From Flavobacteriales bacterium UBA1694 (GTDB lineage Bacteria > Bacteroidota > Bacteroidia > Flavobacteriales > Weeksellaceae), in assembly GCA_002319955.1 (NCBI GenBank), contig DCJS01000014.1:20866-47530 (forward strand): DNA of 26,665 nucleotides, given 5' to 3'. The position numbers and the translations under genes were made by a program. The notes beneath the pieces are model-generated. The model was not told where the DNA came from, searched no databases, and saw only the letters and a program-made list of their open reading frames with translations. Below are positions 15,409 through 21,651 of this stretch, one piece after another (position 1 is the stretch's first letter; every line of letters begins with the position of its first letter).

Positions 15409-16049
15409 TCCTGTTCATTTACATAGGTTTCGTATTTGGGAATGCCTGAGGAGTGAAAAGCGCTCGCTTGGGTTTTTGTTAATAGGAGTTCAATGTTGTC
15501 TGCTCTTACGCTACCGCCCACAAGGACTTCAATTTGGCTCCCATACTTAGCTTGCAATCTTGCAAGTTCATCGATTCCTTCAAGGGCGCTAGGAGCGCCA
15601 CCGGAGGTCAGAACGGTCCTAAATCCAAGAGCAATCAGCTGCTCGAAACCTTGATCTAAATCTGGAGTTCGGTCAATTGCTCTATGAAATGTGCAAGGTA
15701 ATCCTTCGGCTAGTTGGAGAAGCTCCTTGTTCTTCTCTAGGTCCAAATGATTTCCCTCATTCAGAATACCAAAGACAAAGCCATCCGCGCCTGAAGCCTT
15801 AAATTGGAGCAGGTCTGCTTTCATTTGTTCAAACTCAAGAGAACTGTAAAGAAACGAGCCCGCCTTAGGTCTTATCATCACGCGAATTGGTTTTTTCGTA
15901 GTCGTTTTCAAATAGCGGAACTCATCCAGATTGGGCGTAAGCCCTCCCAGATGCCTTTCTGAACAGAGTTCAATACGATCGGCAACGGAATTTAATGCCG
16001 TTTGAGCAGATGTGATTTCAAAGCAGGCAATTTCAAGAGTATAGTTCAT
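15381..16049 (-). CDS. cutC: CutC family protein
   Basis: The 222-residue product is a CutC family TIM barrel. Conserved blocks in order are LEIACFEITSAQTAL at the N-terminus, RIELCSERHLGGLTP, RVMIRPKAGSFLYS, FHRAIDRTPD, VLTSGGAPSALEG, EVLVGGSVRADNI and AFHSSG. The family was named for copper homeostasis, but a direct role in copper handling is disputed and the true activity is unclear. It starts 4 bases after the stop of the glycosylasparaginase gene, so the two form one operon, which points to a part in glycan or amino-acid catabolism rather than metal resistance. The start ATG at 16049 matches the family N-terminus. Length is slightly short but within the family range. Confidence 0.93.
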   Translation of the reverse strand: MNYTLEIACFEITSAQTALNSVADRIELCSERHLGGLTPNLDEFRYLKTTTKKPIRVMIRPKAGSFLYSSLEFEQMKADLLQFKASGADGFVFGILNEGNHLDLEKNKELLQLAEGLPCTFHRAIDRTPDLDQGFEQLIALGFRTVLTSGGAPSALEGIDELARLQAKYGSQIEVLVGGSVRADNIELLLTKTQASAFHSSGIPKYETYVNEQEIKGMKKFL

Positions 16050-16053
16050 AGGG

Positions 16054-17040
16054 TTAAATTAAATTTGGTGCGGAACTAAGGTGGTTCCCATCCGTGGTGT
16101 GCTGGGCATAGGTGAAGCCTTTTTGTAGGCAATAAGCACCTGTTTCGCCCTTTTTGTTAAGAGCTATAAACCCGATCTGAGTGTCCTTTACACTGCGATT
16201 TTGGCTTAAAAAATTTTGGTGGATGCGCTCAACGGCCTTTTTACAGGCCTGCTGCGGACTTAGTCCCTGACGCATAAGTTCCACGACTAAAAACGAGCCG
16301 ACGGTGCGAATAACTTCTTCTCCGTGGCCAGTGGCTGTGGCTGCGCCCACAGAATTATCAACAAAGAGTCCCGCACCGATGATTGGAGAATCGCCCACAC
16401 GGCCGTGCATTTTATAGGCCATGCCCGAAGTCGTGCAGCCACCCGAGAGATTCCCATTTTGGTCAAGAGCGAGCAGTCCAATAGTGTCGTGGTTTTCAAT
16501 ATTTATTTTGGGCTGATAGGTTGAGGTCTTTAACCACTGTTCCCATTCAATTTTACTCGTTTCTGTGAGTAAATTCATTTTCTTAAATCCTTGTTCTAAG
16601 GCAAATTCTAACGCGCCTTGTCCTACGAGCATTACATGAGGTGTCTTTTCCATCACGGCCCGAGCTACAGAAATTGGGTTTTTAATATGTTCTAGTGCAG
16701 CCACTGAACCAATTCCGGCATTTTCGTCCATAATGCAGGCATCTAGCGTCACAAAACCATCCCGGTCCGGTCGACCGCCATACCCGACACTGCGTTCGTT
16801 TGGATCGTCCTCAACCAGTCGGACCCCGAGCTCTACGGCATCGAGTGCTTTTCCTCCGGTGCTAAGAACTTTCCAAGCTTCTTGATTCGCTTTTAGACCG
16901 AAGTCCCAAGTTGAAATCACCACGGGGCGTCTCGCGGGATTCGGTGATTGAGCTCGCGTCATTGCACCCAGTTTGGGTGATAGAAGCCCGCCCAAAGCTC
17001 CTAAGGTTGATAGTTTGAGAAAGGTTCGACGATCGTGCAT
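16054..17040 (-). CDS. glycosylasparaginase (N4-(beta-N-acetylglucosaminyl)-L-asparaginase)
   Basis: This Ntn-hydrolase cleaves GlcNAc-asparagine, releasing aspartate and the amino-sugar, the last step in breaking down N-linked glycans. The 328-residue precursor matches the classic F. meningosepticum enzyme as I remember it, with ERSVGYGGRPDRDG, DACIMDEN, NPISVARAVMEKTPHVMLVG and GRVGDSPIIGAG. Self-cleavage is expected between Asp185 and Thr186 in NHDTIG, making Thr186 the catalytic N-terminus of the beta chain. The start at 17040 gives a signal peptide with a twin-arginine motif (RRTFLK, residues 4-9) before a hydrophobic stretch, so the enzyme is probably exported to the periplasm, perhaps by Tat. 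The frame runs on to 17148, but that would bury the signal. It is the first gene of an operon with cutC. Confidence 0.95.
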   Translation of the reverse strand: MHDRRTFLKLSTLGALGGLLSPKLGAMTRAQSPNPARRPVVISTWDFGLKANQEAWKVLSTGGKALDAVELGVRLVEDDPNERSVGYGGRPDRDGFVTLDACIMDENAGIGSVAALEHIKNPISVARAVMEKTPHVMLVGQGALEFALEQGFKKMNLLTETSKIEWEQWLKTSTYQPKINIENHDTIGLLALDQNGNLSGGCTTSGMAYKMHGRVGDSPIIGAGLFVDNSVGAATATGHGEEVIRTVGSFLVVELMRQGLSPQQACKKAVERIHQNFLSQNRSVKDTQIGFIALNKKGETGAYCLQKGFTYAQHTTDGNHLSSAPNLI

Positions 17041-17095
17041 AATTGATGTGGTTTCACCTACTAAAGTACTGAAAATTAATCGGACTGGAAAAGGT

Positions 17096-17125
17096 TTGTT
17101 TGTGTCTGAATAATGGCTATTTTTG
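17096..17125 (+). promoter_or_regulatory. promoter of ctlX (-33 and -7 elements)
   Basis: TTG at 17096-17098, a 19-base spacer and TATTTTTG at 17118-17125 match the Bacteroidota promoter pattern in both elements and spacing. The -7 element ends 17 bases before the ATG, so the leader is about 10 bases. It lies in the 102-base divergent gap with the glycosylasparaginase gene. Confidence 0.65.
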
Positions 17126-17142
17126 TTATCTAAATCGATGAA

Positions 17143-18069
17143 ATGCAAAGTAGTAGTACCCTCTTAATGATTGAACCAATCGCATTTGGTTATAATTCCC
17201 AAACCGCGGAGAACAATTATTTTCAAGTAAATTCTCAAGGAGATTCCACTCAGGCGGAGGCCTTGAAAGAGTTTACTAATTTTGTCGAGAAATTAAGAGC
17301 TGTGGGAATTGAGGTTATCGTTGTAAAGGATACCCTTGAGCCTCATACCCCGGATTCTATATTTCCCAATAACTGGGTTAGTTTTCATAGCGATGGCACC
17401 GCCTATTTATACCCGATGTTTGCCCCGAACCGACGCGATGAGCGGCGCATGGATATCTTGGAACAGGTCCGAAGCGAAGGATTTGAACTTTCTGAGATTG
17501 TGGATATTTCCTCAAGTGAATCTCAAGGCCAATTTTTGGAGGGTACCGGCAGTATGATTTTTGATCATGACAGCAAAATAGCGTACGGCTCTATTTCCCT
17601 TCGTTTGGACGAGGCCTTATTTATTTCCTTCTGTGAGCGCATTGGGTACCGAGCTGTTACTTTTCACTCCTACCAAAGTTCAGGAAATGAACGCCTGCCA
17701 ATTTACCACACGAATGTGATGATGTGCGTTGCGGACCAGTTTGTGGTGATCTGCCTAGAGAGTATCGATATGGAATTGGAAAGGGAAAAAGTTCAAGAAA
17801 CAATTAAAGCCTCAGGGAAAGAAGTTATTGAAATCTCCGAAGAGCAAATGCACCAGTTCGCAGGCAATATGCTTCAGGTGCATAATAAGAAGGGTGAAAA
17901 ATTTTTAGTAATGAGTTCAGCGGCGCACAGCGCCCTAACTAAGGCGCAAATTGCGCAGCTAGAGTCCTATAATACACTTCTTTATTCCGATCTATCTACA
18001 ATAGAGAGTAATGGCGGTGGAAGTGCCCGCTGTATGCTGGCGGAGGTTTTCCTTCCAAGAGAGTTGTAA
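17143..18069 (+). CDS. ctlX: citrulline hydrolase CtlX-like protein (GME superfamily)
   Basis: The 308-residue product is a second guanidino-group-modifying-superfamily enzyme, of the type annotated as citrulline utilization hydrolase CtlX, which removes the ureido group of citrulline to give ornithine. Visible elements are FPNNWVSFH at 74-82, FLEGTGSMIFD at 131-141, YHTNVMM at 188-194 with His189, and the nucleophile Cys297 in GGGSARCMLAEVF. No signal peptide is present, so it is cytosolic. It has a clear promoter of its own and diverges from the glycosylasparaginase operon. Together with the deiminase-like enzyme upstream it could complete an arginine-citrulline-ornithine route. The substrate is inferred from the family. 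Confidence 0.88.
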   Translation: MQSSSTLLMIEPIAFGYNSQTAENNYFQVNSQGDSTQAEALKEFTNFVEKLRAVGIEVIVVKDTLEPHTPDSIFPNNWVSFHSDGTAYLYPMFAPNRRDERRMDILEQVRSEGFELSEIVDISSSESQGQFLEGTGSMIFDHDSKIAYGSISLRLDEALFISFCERIGYRAVTFHSYQSSGNERLPIYHTNVMMCVADQFVVICLESIDMELEREKVQETIKASGKEVIEISEEQMHQFAGNMLQVHNKKGEKFLVMSSAAHSALTKAQIAQLESYNTLLYSDLSTIESNGGGSARCMLAEVFLPREL

Positions 18070-18196
18070 GGAATTTTCTCAGCGATAGCTTGGGTGTTTT
18101 TTCATAGTTCCATTTTGCGTCTTCTCTCAATACGAAATCAAATTTTCTTATTAAATACAAGGGTCAAAAAAGAGCCTCTAAAAAATCTAAATTCAA

Positions 18197-18221
18197 TAAG
18201 CCAGAGTAGAGCTCTGGCTTA
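18197..18221. terminator. probable hairpin terminator between ctlX and the outer-membrane receptor
   Basis: TAAGCCAGAG (18197-18206) pairs perfectly with 18212-18221 around a 5-base loop. It lies between the convergent ends of the two genes. On the - strand it is followed by a T-rich stretch, not a clean T-run; on + no T-run follows. It best serves the receptor gene, whose stop is 36 bases upstream. The rest of the gap (18070-18256) holds nothing else I recognise. Confidence 0.6.
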
Positions 18222-18256
18222 CTTTGAAAAGATTGAAACTAATTTGATTGTTTGGA

Positions 18257-20443
18257 CTATTGCGTTCTTGATTTGGCCTCCGTATTGGCATCTTTTATAT
18301 CTCTAATTTTCTTCAGTTTTTTATTTCCGAAACTATAAGTGACTGAGAGTTCAATCGATTGGTTGTAATTATTATTGGTGACGTAATTGTAATTCCCGTT
18401 GCTCTGCAGGTCTTCTACTTTAACAACGTTCGTTTTGAAAATGTCCCGCACTTGTAAATTAAAGGTCCAATCGTTCCATAGTTTTTTGATACTTACATCT
18501 AAAGAGGAAAGAGGTTTGAGAGTTCCAATATTTAATATTTGAGAGCCGATATAGAAATAGTTCACCCCCAAGAACCAGTCTTTCTTGCTTGAAAGCCGTA
18601 GCGTATTATTTGTTTGAACAAAGAGCGATGAAGTCGTCGTATTTATTGTGAAGGGATCAAACGTGTCGCCTGTGAGCGGATCGGTGTCTAAATAGGCATC
18701 AACTTTACTAAGTTGCAAACCAACCGAACCGTTGGTCGTAAGGATGCCTTTGAAAAAGCTTTTTTGCATACCTAAGGAGGCAGTTGTTGCCGCTTTATCG
18801 CCATAATTGGTACGAATATACCGCAACTCAGTTCCATTTTGAAGCGGCACTTGAGCGTAATCATCTCTTGTTAAACTGTGGCCTACAATAAGGAAATAGG
18901 CGTTTTTGTACATGTACGTAAGCTCATGGTTATAAACCTCAGCGGCTTTAACAAACGGGTTGTTTTGAATGTAGTTGGTCGGGGTGAGGTAAAGTCTTAC
19001 AGGGTTCAGTTCCCAAAAGCTCGGGCGTCGAACGCGACTCGAATACGAATAGGAGAGATTGTGGTTCTTGCTGATGCCATAACTAAGACTGGCGTAGGGT
19101 AGAAGGTTTGTATAGCGGCGCTCGATTGAAAGATCAGTGCCTAGGATCTCTCCATTTGAACGGGTGCCTTCTAGGCGCGTTCCTAGTTTGGCTGAGAGCT
19201 TGTCTGAAAACTTTTTTTCAAGAGTCACATATGCACCACTTAGGGTTTCGTCGTAAACAAAATGATTTGATTGGTTAGGGTCCTGGATGAAGTTGCCCGT
19301 ACTAAGGTCTTTGTTTTCTAAAGACGTGTCGTTATCGGTCTTTGTTTGTCCAATGTTTGCTCCAACTGAGACGGTGAAGTCATTCTTGAATTTTTGAATG
19401 TAGTCTGCCGTAGCAGCATAATTTTCGATTTTTTGTGGCGTCTTTTGGCGGAATTCTTGGAGCAAATCAAGCGTCTCTGCTTGGGCGTTGGAGGTGTTCG
19501 TTGTGTTATGAGTGAACTGTTTCTTGCGGAAATTAAGGTAGGCTGCGTTTATATTTAGTTTACTGCCTAAGTCATCGGTTTTCAATTCGTAATTTAGATT
19601 TAAGGAATTGTTAGAGGAGGATTCGTCGTTCAAATTTCGAGTGACACTGTAAAGCGTTTGATCTGCTCTAACGGTCGTATTGAATATATCTGAGAGTCCA
19701 TCTTTTCCTTTATTGTGGTACGAATTCAGACTTAATGCTAGGTTTTGTTTCTCTGAAAGTTCGTAATCGAAATTCAAATACCCTCCCACAGACTGGTTTG
19801 GAAATGCGACCGATCCCTTGGAGGAATTATCCATCTGAGGAGTTCCGTTTTGGAGGTGTAAATTTTCGGTGTGCGTCTGACTCCTTGAGCTTAGTGAGGT
19901 GGCAATACCGAGTTTGTTTTTACGGATATTTAGAGAGACTGCGCCATTTTGCTGGTTGTATTTAGATTGGGTATTAGCTAAACGGAAATTTCCACTGACC
20001 CCATCGTCTAATTTTTTCTTAAGAATAATGTTAATAATCCCATCAGAAGATTCCACATTGAACTCACTCCCAGGAACGGTAATCACTTCAATTTTACTTA
20101 TGTTTTCTGCCGGTGTATTTTTTAAGAGCTCGGTCACAGCCTCAGCACTCATGTTGGATTTTCGGCCGTTAATATATATTAAGGCATTGCTTTTTCCAAG
20201 GATTTTTAAAGTGCTTTCGTCTGTGGTCGAAACTAAGGGGGTTTCTTTTAAAAGGCCAAAGGCGGTGTTCCCTTTCGCAACTGGGGAGGAGGCAACATCG
20301 TAGACGAAGCGGTCTGATTTCTTTTCAAATACTTTCTTGGTTAAGGTAATTTCTTGAATCTCGGAGGCTTTAACCGAATCTTGCGTTTGTGCATTGAAAT
20401 AGACTGTGCTTAGAACAAAGATTGGAAGGACTAATTTTTTCAT
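18257..20443 (-). CDS. TonB-dependent-type outer-membrane receptor without N-terminal carboxypeptidase-like domain
   Basis: The 728-residue product starts with a signal peptide (MKKLVLPIFVLSTVYFNA, cut before QTQ). Next comes a plug domain of about residues 30-150 (KILGKSNALIYINGRKSNMS, then NTPAENISKIEVITVPGSEF and DGIINIILKKKLDDG). A long outer-membrane beta-barrel with many Asn- and Ser-rich loops follows, ending YSFGNKKLKKIRD. This is the outer-membrane beta-barrel family common in Bacteroidota. Relatives often have a carboxypeptidase-regulatory-like domain before the plug; here the plug begins almost at once after the signal, so that domain is missing. The start at 20443 is chosen for the signal peptide; the frame extends to 20467. 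No SusD partner or substrate-handling gene is adjacent, so the ligand is unknown. Confidence 0.9.
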   Translation of the reverse strand: MKKLVLPIFVLSTVYFNAQTQDSVKASEIQEITLTKKVFEKKSDRFVYDVASSPVAKGNTAFGLLKETPLVSTTDESTLKILGKSNALIYINGRKSNMSAEAVTELLKNTPAENISKIEVITVPGSEFNVESSDGIINIILKKKLDDGVSGNFRLANTQSKYNQQNGAVSLNIRKNKLGIATSLSSRSQTHTENLHLQNGTPQMDNSSKGSVAFPNQSVGGYLNFDYELSEKQNLALSLNSYHNKGKDGLSDIFNTTVRADQTLYSVTRNLNDESSSNNSLNLNYELKTDDLGSKLNINAAYLNFRKKQFTHNTTNTSNAQAETLDLLQEFRQKTPQKIENYAATADYIQKFKNDFTVSVGANIGQTKTDNDTSLENKDLSTGNFIQDPNQSNHFVYDETLSGAYVTLEKKFSDKLSAKLGTRLEGTRSNGEILGTDLSIERRYTNLLPYASLSYGISKNHNLSYSYSSRVRRPSFWELNPVRLYLTPTNYIQNNPFVKAAEVYNHELTYMYKNAYFLIVGHSLTRDDYAQVPLQNGTELRYIRTNYGDKAATTASLGMQKSFFKGILTTNGSVGLQLSKVDAYLDTDPLTGDTFDPFTINTTTSSLFVQTNNTLRLSSKKDWFLGVNYFYIGSQILNIGTLKPLSSLDVSIKKLWNDWTFNLQVRDIFKTNVVKVEDLQSNGNYNYVTNNNYNQSIELSVTYSFGNKKLKKIRDIKDANTEAKSRTQ

Positions 20444-20490
20444 GGCTTTATGGTAATTGATTGGCAAAGACTCGTAAGAGCTCTCACTGG

Positions 20491-20526
20491 GTTAACTAGT
20501 AGTTCTGATTTGTTAGATGTTAACTA
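20491..20526 (-). promoter_or_regulatory. paired GTTAACTA motifs, possible operator of the receptor gene
   Basis: GTTAACTA, which contains the palindrome GTTAAC, occurs at 20491-20498 and again at 20519-20526, 28 bases apart. The second copy lies just downstream of the -7 element and would cover the transcription start, a position that suits a repressor. The role is inferred from position only. Confidence 0.3.
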
Positions 20527-20529
20527 TGC

Positions 20530-20537
20530 AAAGATAT
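20530..20537 (-). promoter_or_regulatory. promoter -7 element of the receptor gene
   Basis: On the - strand this reads TATCTTTG, a perfect TAnnTTTG match, 86 bases upstream of the receptor start. The nearest TTG is 26 bases farther up (20564-20566), rather distant for a -33 element. Confidence 0.5.
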
Positions 20538-20596
20538 ATAAATAATTCAGTAATATGCTATACAAAGTAGTGAATAAACAGAAAGTTTTAGTTTAG

Positions 20597-20640
20597 TTCA
20601 TTGGAAATCAGGTGAATAAATTTTTCACGATTTCCTTGAA
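20597..20640. repeat. long imperfect inverted repeat in the DUF3817-receptor gap
   Basis: The arms are TTCA-GGAAATC-GTGAA on the left and TTCAC-GATTTCC-TGAA on the right, with small bulges and a 7-base A/T loop (TAAATTT), giving about 16 pairs. It lies 56 bases after the DUF3817 gene stop and upstream of the receptor promoter. It may end the recJ-nadD-DUF3817 transcript, but no T-run follows, so an operator or mRNA-end stabiliser is equally possible. Confidence 0.6.
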
Positions 20641-20695
20641 CCTCTCTAATTAGACAGTTAAAGCTGTAGAAATGTTACATCAAAGGATAAGAAAA

Positions 20696-21043
20696 TTACT
20701 CTTCGCGTCCAAATTGGGCTAATTTCTTATCAATCCAAATGGTCGCAAACGGGAAGAACGCCGCTAAGAGTGCGAAGATAAAATCTTCATCATCCCAAGC
20801 GTAGATTTTTCGTGCGGGAAGACAAAGTAAAAGATAGAGTGTAAAGAAAAGACCGTGAATGTTCCCTACGACGATGATGAAAATCAGCGCGAAGTCTGCT
20901 TCTGGAAAGTAACGTTTTAAGGGCATGGCTACTATATATAAAAAGAAGCAGGTCCAAGCCTCAATAATGCAGGCTTTCCTAAACCATTTGATTACTTTTT
21001 GTTCAGAATGTTTCGCTATAAATTTATCAACAATCGCTTGCAT
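20696..21043 (-). CDS. DUF3817 family membrane protein
   Basis: The 115-residue product has about three membrane helices (around residues 26-44, 52-75 and 88-104). It shows the DUF3817 pattern: an EAWTCFFLYIVAMPLKRYF segment, then VGNIHGLFFTLYLLL with the conserved Gly-x-x-His-Gly. The function of the family is unknown. It starts 14 bases after the nadD stop and is most likely the last gene of a recJ-nadD operon. The N-terminal 25 residues are basic and soluble, and the C-terminus (DKKLAQFGREE) is charged. Confidence 0.85.
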   Translation of the reverse strand: MQAIVDKFIAKHSEQKVIKWFRKACIIEAWTCFFLYIVAMPLKRYFPEADFALIFIIVVGNIHGLFFTLYLLLCLPARKIYAWDDEDFIFALLAAFFPFATIWIDKKLAQFGREE

Positions 21044-21057
21044 GGCGCTAGGGGGTA

Positions 21058-21651
21058 TTAAGATTTGTAAAAAGAACTTCCTTCTAAATAGTCATAGACC
21101 TCTACAGGAAGCATTGGACGTACATTTTTGCCGTCTTTTATCATTTGTCTGATTTCGGTGGAGGAGATCTCAATGATCGGTGCCTCAATTAAATGAATGT
21201 TCGGGCCTAAATCAGGATAATTCGTTGGTTTGTCATCCTCAGATAGGCGGGGGTAGACCAGGATCTCATAATTTTCGATTAAATAGTGTGAATTTTTCCA
21301 CTTCGAAAGCCCTTTTAAATTATCCTCTCCCATAATTAAACTAAAACTGTAAGAGGGGTGTTTTTCATTAAGGTACGCAAGGGTGTCGACCGTATAGCTT
21401 GGCTTTGGTAAGAAGAATTCGGCATTCGATGCCCGCATCTTTGGGTAAGGCGCAATGGCTTGCTGGACCATATCGAGTCTTTGGTTGTCTTCTAAAAGTG
21501 ATTTCTTCTCCTTGAAGGGGCTGTGCGGCGTGACCACGAACCAGAGCTCTTCTAGGTCGGAAAACTCTAAGATGTAATTCGCTAAGATTAAATGCCCAAT
21601 ATGGATGGGGTTAAAAGACCCAAAATAGAGGCCTACTTTTTTAGTTTTCAT
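21058..21651 (-). CDS. nadD: nicotinate-nucleotide adenylyltransferase
   Basis: NadD joins nicotinate mononucleotide to AMP, making deamido-NAD in NAD synthesis. The 197-residue product has the nucleotidyltransferase motif GSFNPIHIGH at 11-20 with both histidines, the conserved PSYTVDTL at 84-91 that contacts the substrate, FSLIMGED at 103-110, and the second signature ISSTEIR at 162-168. Length is normal. Its start lies inside the last codons of recJ, an 11-base overlap, so translation is probably coupled. Confidence 0.97.
   Translation of the reverse strand: MKTKKVGLYFGSFNPIHIGHLILANYILEFSDLEELWFVVTPHSPFKEKKSLLEDNQRLDMVQQAIAPYPKMRASNAEFFLPKPSYTVDTLAYLNEKHPSYSFSLIMGEDNLKGLSKWKNSHYLIENYEILVYPRLSEDDKPTNYPDLGPNIHLIEAPIIEISSTEIRQMIKDGKNVRPMLPVEVYDYLEGSSFYKS

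Noticed and set aside
18094..18306. A 70-residue open frame on + between ctlX and the receptor gene
   Set aside because: It overlaps the 3' end of the receptor gene and a terminator-like hairpin, and has no recognisable domain or start context.
19899..20303. A 134-residue open frame on + opposite the receptor plug region
   Set aside because: It lies fully antisense to a well-supported receptor gene and resembles no known protein.
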